From positions 2,461,968 through 2,479,654 of the forward strand of contig NZ_AP018316.1 in NCBI RefSeq assembly GCF_002368115.1: 17,687 bases of DNA, written 5' to 3'. Position 1 is the first letter of the stretch. Each line of letters opens with the position of its first letter. Under the pieces are notes generated by a model, which was not told where the DNA came from, did no database searches, and worked only from the letters and a program-made list of their open reading frames with translations. Below, in pieces: positions 7,048-13,632 of the stretch. Source of the stretch: Dolichospermum compactum NIES-806. GTDB lineage: Bacteria; Cyanobacteriota; Cyanobacteriia; Cyanobacteriales; Nostocaceae. Made by a program: the position numbers and the translations under genes.

Positions 7048-7962
7048 ATGAATGCCATACGTTTTCATCATTCCTTAGTTAATAAAAAAATTCCTATCCT
7101 TGTTGATAGCACTGATCTTAATTATTATTTTCAAGAGCAAGGATATCAAACTATTTTATTTGATGATTACGATTTTGCTAGTCAACAACTAGCATTTGCT
7201 GTAATTTCAGATTATAGTTATCATGATCGACTTATACAGCTATCTCATACCTCCAAAAGTACGATTATCCATCTACTAGCAGTTAGGTATGATATAAATC
7301 CTCAAATCATCGCTTATTCATTCGAGCAACTTCTCTCTTGTGATCTAACACAAGTATTAGAGTTAAGAGCTAAAACTTATGAGCAAATTGCTGAAGTGGA
7401 AGATGAATTATATTTATCTGATCATAGAGGCACTAAATTAACGTGCTTATTGTCAGAAAATTTAGAAGTTATAAATACTGAAGATGAGTTAGAACCAGGA
7501 TGGTTTTACTCAATTTCGGAAATGCTAGAAAGCGGAATAGTCAATATTAAAAGTGATAAATCAAGTTTTTCACTAGATGGAACTTTCTTTTTTGATGGCA
7601 TGATTTAGGCTTGTGCAAACCCACAAGTGAGAGAACGTCACCATAATGCTTTGACATATTTACTTAAGAAGGTAAATTCAAGTCAAGAAAAATATATTCA
7701 TATCGAAGATAATACTATAACTCATCTCATTTTGGATGGTAGGGATGAAACTTCTATATTACTGGAAATGGATTATGGTTTAGAACGTAACTTGAGTTTT
7801 ACTGAGATAGGCTTTGGCTGTAACAAAAATATTGAAAAAAATCTGAATTGGCAGATAAACTCCATTATGAATCAAGGAGTATATGGAACGCACATAGGCA
7901 TAGGTATGGCACAGAAGTCTCCTTATATTGATTTTATTTCTCAAAGCATCAAGATTATTTAA
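7048..7962 (+). pseudogene. M29-aminopeptidase-like gene split by an in-frame TAG
   Basis: Residues 1-186 run from ATG 7048 to TAG 7606-7608. The same frame continues directly with ACANPQVRERHHNALTYLL and stays open to TAA 7960-7962, so the unbroken gene would encode 304 residues. The TAG is one base from TAT or TAC (Tyr). The second half reads on its own from a GTG at 7627. The pattern GWFYSISEMLESG, SFSLDGTFFFDGM, then LSFTEIGFGCNKN and GTHIGIGMAQKSPYIDF resembles the C-terminal core of M29 (aminopeptidase T-like) metallopeptidases, with E, H and D in metal-ligand-like positions, but HID is replaced by YID, so a non-hydrolytic or specialised relative is likely. The N-terminal half (ILVDSTDLNYYFQEQGYQTILFDDYDF) is not recognised. 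It leads a series of broken genes. A sequencing error at the TAG cannot be ruled out. Confidence 0.6.
7606..7608 (+). other. In-frame TAG stop inside the M29-like gene
   Basis: This amber codon interrupts an otherwise continuous 304-codon frame. The coding character is the same on both sides and there is no length change, so it is a point substitution rather than an indel. Confidence 0.75.
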
Positions 7963-7968
7963 TGCCGA

Positions 7969-8075
7969 TATAGCGGTTCTTGGTTGAGTGAAATACAAGA
8001 ACCCCACCCCCAACCCCCTCCCCGCAAGCGAGGAGGGGACTTATGATGTATCTCATTCAAGTGCATACCGCTATA
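7969..8075. repeat. 107-bp palindromic element with GC-rich hairpin core
   Basis: TATAGCGGT (7969-7977) is complemented exactly by ACCGCTATA (8067-8075). The core CAAGAACCCC...CCAACCCCCTCCCCGCAAGCGAG (7996-8038) carries the hairpin CCCCTCC (8015-8021) / GGAGGGG (8032-8038). The same core is found in inverted orientation at 11940-11977 inside another element with different terminal repeats. There is no coding sequence. Confidence 0.7.
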
Positions 8076-8411
8076 AATTGCCATCCTATATAACCTGTCA
8101 AATAACTCCTCTTCTGTCACTTTCCCTAAATGAAATGATGTAACTCTTGCTATATAAGAGTTTTAGTTTAAAGCAATGATTACATCTATCGGATTGGAAA
8201 ATAAAGCCAGAAACCCAGATCCAGTAAAAGTTGTGCCAATTTTTATTCTTTTGATCTCTCAAACATTGGATCGAATAGGACAACACCATGAAGATAAGGA
8301 AACATAGCCTGAGTTGGAAGACGGTCTTGGTTTTTCGCAAAAACATACCAAGTTTGTCTGGGACGAAACCAGGGGATTGAGATTCCTACCAGTCCGGCAT
8401 CTTGTGCTAAC
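8076..8411. other. Intergenic DNA with unrecognised decayed coding sequence
   Basis: This stretch of about 340 bases has no intact gene. Short open segments on the minus strand have coding-like composition: one at about 8243-8418 (listed separately), and one near 8170-8244 reading KIGTTFTGSGFLALFSNP and ending at a TAA. They are separated by stops and frame changes, as expected for old gene debris between the M29-like gene and the glycosyltransferase fragment. Confidence 0.4.
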
Positions 8412-8418
8412 TTTTTAA
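8243..8418 (-). pseudogene. Unrecognised minus-strand gene remnant
   Basis: From 8418 the minus strand reads LKKLAQDAGLVGISIP, then WFRPRQTWYVFAKNQD and more, ending at TAA 8243-8245, with no start codon. The first part (K-x-L-A-Q-D-A-G-L, a strand, then W-F-R-P-x-Q-T-W-Y-V-F) resembles the last helix and strand pair of class I SAM-dependent methyltransferases, which commonly end this way. That reading is weak. The segment abuts the broken 5' end of the glycosyltransferase on the opposite strand, so a deletion or inversion breakpoint probably lies near 8412-8420. Confidence 0.3.
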
Positions 8419-8921
8419 TTTTATATAATTCTAAAACCTTTTTTTATCAAAAATGTTTACAAGCTTTTGCAAATAGTGAGTATACGGTAGTAATGTCTGT
8501 GGGGAAATTTATAGATATTGCTGAATTGGGAAAAATTCCCCCTAATTTTATTGTCAGCAACTATGTACCTCAAATGCAAGTGCTTCAACAAGCTAGTGTT
8601 TTCATTACTCATGGGGGAACTAATAGCACTTGGGAGGCATTAATTAACAAAGTACCACTGGTTGTATTTCCCCAAGGAGGCGATCAATATTTAGTAGCTA
8701 ATCGTGTAGAAGAATTAAATATAGGAGTATGGGTAAAACAGAAAAATATTGCTCCATTGAAATTGCGATCGCTTGTTGAGCAGATCATCAAAGATGAAAA
8801 AATTCGTAGTAACGTTGATCTATTAAGTGATTCTTTGATAATATCAGGTGGCACTCAAAAAGCAGTAGATAAAATTTTAGAATTTAAACAGAGGAATAGC
8901 ATTTCTCATGTTTTGAAATAG
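8412..8921 (+). pseudogene. 5'-truncated GT1 (UGT/MGT-type) glycosyltransferase
   Basis: The frame carries the C-terminal half of a GT-B-fold, UDP-sugar-type glycosyltransferase: LYNSKTFFYQKCLQAFANSE, PNFIVSNYVPQMQVLQQASV, then the donor-binding signature THGGTNSTWEALINKVP and LVVFPQGGDQYLVANRVEELNIG, ending at TAG 8921. Family members are about 400-430 residues; only about 170 are left. Homology begins near 8421, upstream of the only ATG in the fragment (8493), so that ATG is not the true start. The acceptor-binding N-terminal domain is gone, which should abolish activity. Enzymes of this group glycosylate small lipophilic acceptors such as macrolides, flavonoids and carotenoids. It points the same way as the following dioxygenase fragment and lies 50 bases upstream of it. 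Confidence 0.8.
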
Positions 8922-8971
8922 TACAAATTTTATTATCTGCATTAACTAAGTAAATTCTAATTAAGAGCAAA

Positions 8972-9123
8972 ATGAAACTGACAACAGAAGCACTAAAAAG
9001 TTATGAAGAACAAGGATTTTTGTTCATTCCAGAGTGTTTTAGCCGTGAGGAAATTTCAGTAATTTGTGATCAAATTCCCAATGTAATGGACGATGAAGCA
9101 GTTGGTCGTGTTTTGGAAGATGA
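8972..9123 (+). pseudogene. 5' fragment of a PhyH-family (Fe/2-oxoglutarate) dioxygenase
   Basis: From ATG 8972 the first 50 or so residues (MKLTTEALKSYEEQGFLFIP, CFSREEISVICDQIP, GRVLEDD) are the typical N-terminus of phytanoyl-CoA dioxygenase-like enzymes, where E-x-x-G-F-x-x-I-P and a following helix pair precede the catalytic double-stranded beta-helix. The family is usually 250-300 residues. Here homology stops near 9123, before the HxD...H iron ligands, and the DNA changes to aspartoacylase-like sequence in another frame. PhyH-type enzymes hydroxylate or tailor small molecules and are frequent in natural-product clusters. The fragment cannot be active. Its ATG and upstream region appear intact, so it could still be transcribed. 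Confidence 0.7.
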
Positions 9124-10148
9124 TCAAATGTTAACCAGCGAAATCATAAATTTTCTACGGGTAGATTCAATATTTATGATAGTCAAAATTGGAATAAAAT
9201 TTTTTGGGATTATGAAAAACAACATGATGATATATAGGACTTACGCAAGTGTCACACCAAAAATCTGTTGTAGGGTGCGTCAGACTGCATAAATCCTGCA
9301 AATAAACAGATTGTTGATATTTGACGCACCCTACCAATGTGCCAGTTGCGTAAGTCCTGGATATAGAAGAATTTGCCCGTTCCCAAATTGGTTTAGACAT
9401 AGATACTATCAAATATAATTTTTCTCAAAAAATTGAATCTAGTTTTGATAGTCTTTTAGATAAAATCAATGCCCCTAGTAGTGTACAACTAACTAATAAA
9501 TATCGCTATAAGCTGCAATCTCTTTCTTTGGATGCAGATTACGTCATTGATTTACATAGTCACACTGGAGAAGGAATAGAATACCTTTATTATTTCCGAA
9601 ATCGAGAAGACAGCGCTAATTTATTTCTCCTAAATTATGCCATTTTATTTGATGAATATGATGGTGATGCTTTTGATGAATCATTCATAAAACCCTGGTT
9701 AGCTTTAGAGAATGCTTTATTAAAATTAACCGAACAAAAAATGATATTTGATAAAGAAGCATGGACTTTAGAATTAGGAACGGGAATGCAAATGAATCCA
9801 AATTCAGTAACTAAAGGAGTGTGCGGAATTAAAAATTATTTAACTCAAAAAAGTATTTTAGAAATACAGGATTTAACCCAACTAAAAACTATATCTCATC
9901 AAACCAATTTTCGTTCACTTAGTCAACTCAAAAAATATTGGAGTCCCGTAGGCGGAATGATTTTATCTAAAGCTGCATTAGGTACTTCAGTAACTCAGGG
10001 AGATTTGCTATATCAAGTTCTGACATTCAATAAAATCGGTGAATTACCTACAACTGTTCATGTTTATGCTGAGAAAACAGGCTTGGTTTATGATATATCA
10101 ATAAATAACTCTGTTAACGAAGGAGAATTTGTATTAGCGACTATGTAG
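9124..10148 (+). pseudogene. Aspartoacylase / succinylglutamate desuccinylase-like gene, 5' truncated and MITE-interrupted
   Basis: In the frame beginning at 9124, after a TGA, the sequence reads NVNQRNHKFSTGRFN, then YDSQNWNKIFWDYEK and QHDDI. The MITE (9235-9359) follows, and in the frame starting at 9360 it continues IEEFARSQIGLDIDTIKYNF, DADYVIDLHSHTGEG, LELGTGMQMN and a C-terminal beta-barrel-like part (YWSPVGGMILSKAALGTSVT) to TAG 10148. The DLHS (a zinc-ligand His), the HTGEG loop and GRFN match the M14-related AstE/AspA zinc hydrolases, which cleave N-acyl amino acids. The first roughly 100 residues, including the H-x-x-E metal site, are missing. The part after the MITE can be read from a TTG at 9528. 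The gene was broken twice: by a deletion joining it to the PhyH fragment and by the MITE. The order of these events is unknown. Confidence 0.8.
9235..9359 (-). mobile_element. 125-bp MITE inserted in the aspartoacylase-like gene (copy 2)
   Basis: AGGACTTACGCAA (9236-9248) and TTGCGTAAGTCCT (9346-9358) form the ends. The reverse complement of 9236-9358 is identical at every one of 123 positions to 44-166. The element is flanked by GATATA at 9229-9234 and 9360-9365, a 6-bp target duplication. Deleting the element and one GATATA restores the frame K-Q-H-D-D-I-E-E-F-A of the host gene. There is no coding capacity for a transposase. Perfect identity with copy 1 indicates a very recent shared origin. 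Confidence 0.95.
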
Positions 10149-10189
10149 TTTGTCATGAAAAACATTTAACACAGAATTATTCAATCTCT

Positions 10190-10303
10190 GGCGTTGCTGA
10201 ATTGAGGTATGAAATTCCTAAATTGAACCTTTAAAACTCTTACCTCAGTGCGTCTTTGCGCCTTTGCGTGAGACTAAAATTCATACCCTTAATCAGCAAC
10301 GCC
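10190..10303. mobile_element. 114-bp palindromic element (GGCGTTGCTGA family)
   Basis: The left arm 10190-10213 begins GGCGTTGCTGA and ends GGTATGAA. The right arm 10280-10303 is its complement at 20 of 24 positions (TTCATACC ... TCAGCAACGCC). Between them lies GTCTTTGCGCCTTTGCGTGAG, shortened here to its core CTTTGCGCCTTTGCGT (10254-10269). Elements with these arms and the same centre are familiar as dispersed MITE-like repeats in filamentous cyanobacteria. There is no gene inside. Confidence 0.7.
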
Positions 10304-10319
10304 TTCAATCTATTAATTT

Positions 10320-10350
10320 ATCTGCGTTTATTTGCGTTTATCTGCGTTCA
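10320..10350 (+). repeat. Short direct repeat of TCTGCGTTTAT type
   Basis: Three tandem copies of a 10-base unit, CTGCGTTTAT, TTGCGTTTAT and CTGCGTTCAA, start at 10322. The repeat is short and imperfect and lies between two palindromic elements. No function can be seen. Confidence 0.5.
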
Positions 10351-10361
10351 AATCTTGATTC

Positions 10362-10543
10362 TTATACTCAAAACGGCTAGAAGCTGGACTTTTTTATCAT
10401 ACAAAGAACAATTTCAAAGCCTCTCCCCGCACCTCTCCCTAACCCTCTCCTCTTAGGAGAGGGAAAAGGAATAACATTTAATACTGGAGAGGTTTGGAGA
10501 GGGGTTTCATATTTGGTTAAACTATGAACCGTTTTCAGTATAA
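10362..10543. mobile_element. 182-bp nested palindromic element
   Basis: TTATACTCAAAACGG (10362-10376) and CCGTTTTCAGTATAA (10529-10543) are inverted with one mismatch in 15. Inside is a second inverted pair of CCTCTCCCC / GGGGAGAGG type, around 10420-10438 and 10486-10504. At the centre is a 9-bp perfect hairpin CCCTCTCCT / AGGAGAGGG (10443-10463, loop CTT). The three nested levels suggest a MITE with an embedded GC-rich palindromic repeat. I see no transposase and no clear target duplication. Confidence 0.6.
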
Positions 10544-10559
10544 ATAAAATTACCATTTG

Positions 10560-10589
10560 TCCTGATTTGCATAAAGGCAAACATCAGGA
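10560..10589. promoter_or_regulatory. Hairpin or operator-like inverted repeat upstream of the dehydrogenase gene
   Basis: TCCTGAT (10560-10566) is mirrored by ATCAGGA (10583-10589), and TTGC / GCAA extends the pairing inward around a short loop. It lies about 80 bases before the ATG at 10671. It could be an operator or simply the last terminator-like hairpin of the repeat block. Confidence 0.3.
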
Positions 10590-10670
10590 TTGTTGATTAA
10601 TGGCAAGAAACCGTAATAAAACATTACACTAAAATAAATATCTAACTGGGATTTAGCGCCTAAAAAAATT

Positions 10671-11864
10671 ATGACTCAACCAACTACAAAAATTTGTATA
10701 CTAGGTGGTGGCTTTGGTGGACTCTACACCGCCCTGCGTTTAAGCCAACTCCCCTGGGATTCTACACCCAAACCTGAGATTATTTTAGTAGATCAGAGCG
10801 ATCGCTTTGTCTTTTCCCCCCTGCTTTACGAACTCCTCACCAGAGAACTCCAAACCTGGGAAATCGCCCCACCATACTCAGAACTACTGCAAGGAACAGG
10901 AATCCAATTCCACCAAGCGTCCGTTTCCACAATAGACATCAACAAACAAAAAGTCCAATTACAAGATAAATCAGAACTAAATTATGACCGCTTAGTCTTA
11001 GCATTAGGTGGTGAAACACCCCTAGACTTAGTTCCTGGTGCTGCTACCTATGCTTACCCTTTCCGTACTATCACAGATGCCTACAAATTGGAAGAACGGC
11101 TACGAATTCTCGAAGCAGCAAAGCCAGAAAAAATCCGTGTCGCCATAGTTGGTGCAGGTTACAGCGGCGTAGAATTAGCTTGTAAACTAGCAGATAGAAT
11201 CGGCGAAAAAGGACGTTTCCGCCTCATTGAAATCGGTGATCAAATTTTACGCACTTCCCCAGAATTTAACCGTGCAGCCGCCAAAAAAGCCTTAGATAGT
11301 AAAGGCGTATTTATTGACCTAGAAACCAAAGTAGCAGCAATCAATCAAGATAGCATCTCCCTAGAGTATAAAAATCAAGTAGACACCATACCCGTAGATT
11401 TAGTCATTTGGACAGTAGGAACAAAAGTTTCTCCAGTTGTCACAGCCTTACCCCTCAAACACAATCAGCGCGGACAAATCACCACCACAGACCAACTACA
11501 AGCCATAGAACATCCCGAAATCTTTGCTTTAGGAGACTTAGCCGACTGTCTCGACGCAGACGGAAAACAAGTCCCCGCAACCGCCCAAGTCGCCTTTCAA
11601 CAAGCCGATTATACCGCTTGGAATATCTGGGCTACCATCACCAATCGTCCCCTCCTTCCCTTCCGCTATCAACCATTAGGAGAAATGATGGCTTTAGGAA
11701 TAGATAACGCCACCCTCACCGGGTTAGGTGTGCAATTAGACGGTTCTGTTGCCTACTTAGCCCGTCGTCTAGCTTATCTGTATCGTTTACCCACTTTAAA
11801 TCATCAATTGAAAGTTGGGTTTAATTGGTTAGTTAGCCCCATAATAGAAGCCATTTCCAAGTAA
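10671..11864 (+). CDS. ndbB: Type II NAD(P)H dehydrogenase, NdbB-like (FAD-dependent quinone reductase)
   Basis: The 397-residue protein has two Rossmann folds. Residues 8-22 (CILGGGFGGLYTALR) bind FAD with G-x-G-x-x-G, and residues 158-175 (VAIVGAGYSGVELACKLA) bind NAD(P)H. LALGGETPLD, WTVGTKVSP and IFALGDLADC (the second FAD contact) complete the NDH-2 pattern. The start ICILGGGFGGLYTALRLSQLPW and the end (PLGEMMALG, LARRLAYLYRLPT, HQLKVGFNW) closely resemble, from memory, Synechocystis NdbB (Slr1743), reported to reduce demethylphylloquinone in phylloquinone synthesis; the symbol rests on that similarity. It would be a membrane-associated enzyme without proton pumping. A GC-rich hairpin follows the stop. 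A HIP1 site lies at 10798. Upstream is the repeat block, so the promoter is probably in the last 80 bases. Confidence 0.85.
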   Translation: MTQPTTKICILGGGFGGLYTALRLSQLPWDSTPKPEIILVDQSDRFVFSPLLYELLTRELQTWEIAPPYSELLQGTGIQFHQASVSTIDINKQKVQLQDKSELNYDRLVLALGGETPLDLVPGAATYAYPFRTITDAYKLEERLRILEAAKPEKIRVAIVGAGYSGVELACKLADRIGEKGRFRLIEIGDQILRTSPEFNRAAAKKALDSKGVFIDLETKVAAINQDSISLEYKNQVDTIPVDLVIWTVGTKVSPVVTALPLKHNQRGQITTTDQLQAIEHPEIFALGDLADCLDADGKQVPATAQVAFQQADYTAWNIWATITNRPLLPFRYQPLGEMMALGIDNATLTGLGVQLDGSVAYLARRLAYLYRLPTLNHQLKVGFNWLVSPIIEAISK

Positions 11865-11876
11865 TTAAAGATCCTT

Positions 11877-11901
11877 CCCCGACTTCTCCAACCAGTTGGG
11901 G
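11877..11901 (+). terminator. Hairpin after ndbB (CCCCGACTTCT family)
   Basis: CCCCGACT (11877-11884) pairs with AGTTGGGG (11894-11901), with one G-U pair and a 9-base loop, 12 bases after the stop codon. AGATC / GATCT flank it and may extend the stem. There is no T tract, so it may be an RNA-processing or 3' end element rather than a classical terminator. Confidence 0.55.
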
Positions 11902-11903
11902 AT

Positions 11904-12005
11904 CTACAGCGATTTCCAATCATATAAGCTACATCTTAGCCCCCTCATCGCTTGCGGGGAGGGGGTTGGGGTTCTTGTTCCAGGTTTGATGACAATTTGC
12001 TGTAG
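11904..12005. repeat. 102-bp palindromic element with the GC-rich core also found at 7996-8038
   Basis: CTACAGC (11904-11910) and GCTGTAG (11999-12005) are complementary, with partial pairing further in. The core at 11940-11977 (CCCCCTCATCGCTTGCGGGG followed by AGGGGGTTGGGGTTCTTG) is the inverted counterpart of 7996-8038, with few differences. The two elements have different outer arms, so the core seems to be a separable module. Confidence 0.6.
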
Positions 12006-12099
12006 ATGAGAAGTTTGGGATCTAAAACGGTAAACTAGACAAATTCAGATATCATGGCTATGTATTTAGTGACTGCTGCGGACTAAAGTATTAATTCTT

Positions 12100-12753
12100 A
12101 TGAAAAAGCCTAAAGTTATTTTTGTAGATGCTGTTGGTACATTGTTTGGGATTAAAGGTAGTGTTGGGGAAATTTACCGACAAATCGCCCAAGAATTTGG
12201 TGTAGAAGTTTCCGCCCAAATTTTAGATCAAAACTTTGTGAAAAGCTTTAAAGCCTCACCACCACCAATATTTCTTGATGCAGATATCAAAGATATTCCC
12301 CAGCGTGAATACGATTGGTGGCGGATAATTGCCTTAAATACCTTTGAAGGCGCTGGTGTTCTCCAAGAATTTACCGATTTTACCGCTTTTTTTACCGAAC
12401 TTTATATCCACTTTGGTACTCCTGAACCTTGGTATGTTTATCCTGATGTAACTCTAGCATTAATGAACTGGCGACGCTTAGGAGTTGAATTAGGAGTATT
12501 ATCTAATTTTGATTCTCGTTTATATTTAGTATTGCAAGGCTTAGGACTCAGAGAATATTTTTCTTCTGTTACCATTTCTACTCAAGTTCGTGCCGCTAAA
12601 CCAGATCCAGAAATATTTAAAATTGCTTTAAATAAGCATAAATGTTCACCAGAAGAAGCATGGCATATTGGTGACAGCATAACAGATGATTATTATGGGG
12701 CTAAATCGGCAGGAATGAGAGGCATTTGGATTAACCGTAATCCCAGTGTCTAA
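12100..12753 (+). CDS. HAD-superfamily hydrolase (subfamily IA, HDHD3/REG-2-like)
   Basis: The 217-residue protein has the HAD layout. Motif I at residues 7-15 is IFVDAVGTL, giving nucleophile Asp10. Motif II is LSNFDSR (Ser). Motif III is AAKPDPEIF (Lys). Motif IV is HIGDSITDDYYGAKSAGM. A helical cap lies between motifs I and II (about 20-100). The second Asp of the usual D-x-D-G-T-L motif is Val12 (D-A-V-G-T-L), so the usual acid/base residue is missing. I believe this variant is seen in related cyanobacterial proteins, and it would slow phosphatase chemistry or favour another role. The substrate is unknown. The gene stands alone, 95 bases after a palindromic element. Confidence 0.85.
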   Translation: MKKPKVIFVDAVGTLFGIKGSVGEIYRQIAQEFGVEVSAQILDQNFVKSFKASPPPIFLDADIKDIPQREYDWWRIIALNTFEGAGVLQEFTDFTAFFTELYIHFGTPEPWYVYPDVTLALMNWRRLGVELGVLSNFDSRLYLVLQGLGLREYFSSVTISTQVRAAKPDPEIFKIALNKHKCSPEEAWHIGDSITDDYYGAKSAGMRGIWINRNPSV

Positions 12754-12887
12754 TACCGTAATTATACGGTGAATATAAGTTTGTGGTGTAAATTTTTCTT
12801 GCAAAAATTGTATACATAGCTATATTTACAAGTGATTACTGTTAACCTATAAATTATATTTTTAACTAGTTTGAGTAGTGATGAGCA

Positions 12888-13522
12888 ATGAAAAAATCTC
12901 TATCAAATATTTGGTATCAATTTCGTCAAGCTCCAATTTTAATTAATGTCAAAGATATCAAAGTTTTATCATCTCAGTTAGCAGAAACATTAACTGCAAA
13001 TTTAGATATTAGCTTGATTCATGGTAATCATAATTGGTTAAGAAATAAAAATCATCGTTTTGTTTTTATCTTTGATGGTTGGGACGAATTACCAACTGCG
13101 TCTAGAAATAATCAAAATCTGGAAAAATTTATTCAGCAAGTTAGCGAATTTCAGCAACAATGTAAAAATGATCAAAGCATGGGACATAAGGTATTAATTA
13201 CCAGTAATGTGATTCCTTTATCAATTATCTCTAATTTACCCAAAAATTTAGAAAGAGTAGAAATTCTTCCCTTAGATCAACAACAACAATGGTTAGGAAA
13301 ATGGCAATCTCTACCAAATAATCACGGCAAAAATACAGATTTACAGCAGTACCCCAAACTAAGCTGCGAGAATTGCAAAATGCTGGTGTTTATCAATTAG
13401 GTCAGCGTCAAGTAGATGTTTATGCTGGGTTAAATGTGATGATTTTACTTTTAGCTATCCAGCGTTATGCTCAAGAAGATGAGTTACTCAAAGAGCATAT
13501 AATTTTTTATCCGGGAAATTGA
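12888..13522 (+). pseudogene. Decayed NACHT/STAND-type NTPase fragment with frameshift
   Basis: From ATG 12888, 170 residues read to 13400. FRQAPILINVKDIKVLSSQL is followed by HRFVFIFDGWDELPTASR, a Walker B of the NACHT type (hydrophobic strand, D-G-W-D-E-L), and by HKVLITSNVIPLSIISNLP and RVEILPLDQQQQWLGKWQ, which match the sensor strand and following helix of NACHT NTPases. The Walker A loop is absent, so the N-terminal part is lost. Near 13350 the coding character moves to another frame, which reads QTKLRELQNAGVYQLGQRQ and on to DVYAGLNVMILLLAIQRYAQ and stops at TGA 13522. This second piece looks like conserved protein sequence, but I do not recognise its family. Intact relatives are large signalling or defence proteins of more than 600 residues. 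This piece cannot hydrolyse ATP. Confidence 0.6.
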
Positions 13523-13533
13523 GAGAAATTGTC

Positions 13534-13546
13534 CGGGGAAACCCCG
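13534..13546. repeat. CGGGG-AAA-CCCCG hairpin
   Basis: This perfect 5-bp stem with a 3-base loop is followed by CCCCTAC. It is typical of the dispersed GGGGAAACCCCGCCCC repeats of cyanobacteria. It lies between the NTPase debris and the amidase gene. Confidence 0.5.
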
Positions 13547-13632
13547 CCCCTACTTTTTGTTTAAAATGGAATGATATGAGGATATATTTAGATATCTATA
13601 ATTGTCTCAATCTACCGTTTGTTCTTGAATCT

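Noticed and set aside
8098..8346. Minus-strand open frame of 82 codons
   Set aside because: It has poor coding composition, crosses debris, and overlaps in another frame a segment that looks more protein-like.
9167..9412. Minus-strand open frame across the second MITE as a small gene
   Set aside because: It is the translation of the MITE plus flanking antisense sequence and repeats the peptide read through copy 1. There is no independent evidence of a gene.
11408..11707. Plus-strand open frame of 99 codons inside ndbB
   Set aside because: It is rich in Ser, Arg and Thr and lies wholly inside a well-supported gene in another frame, so it is an overlap artefact.
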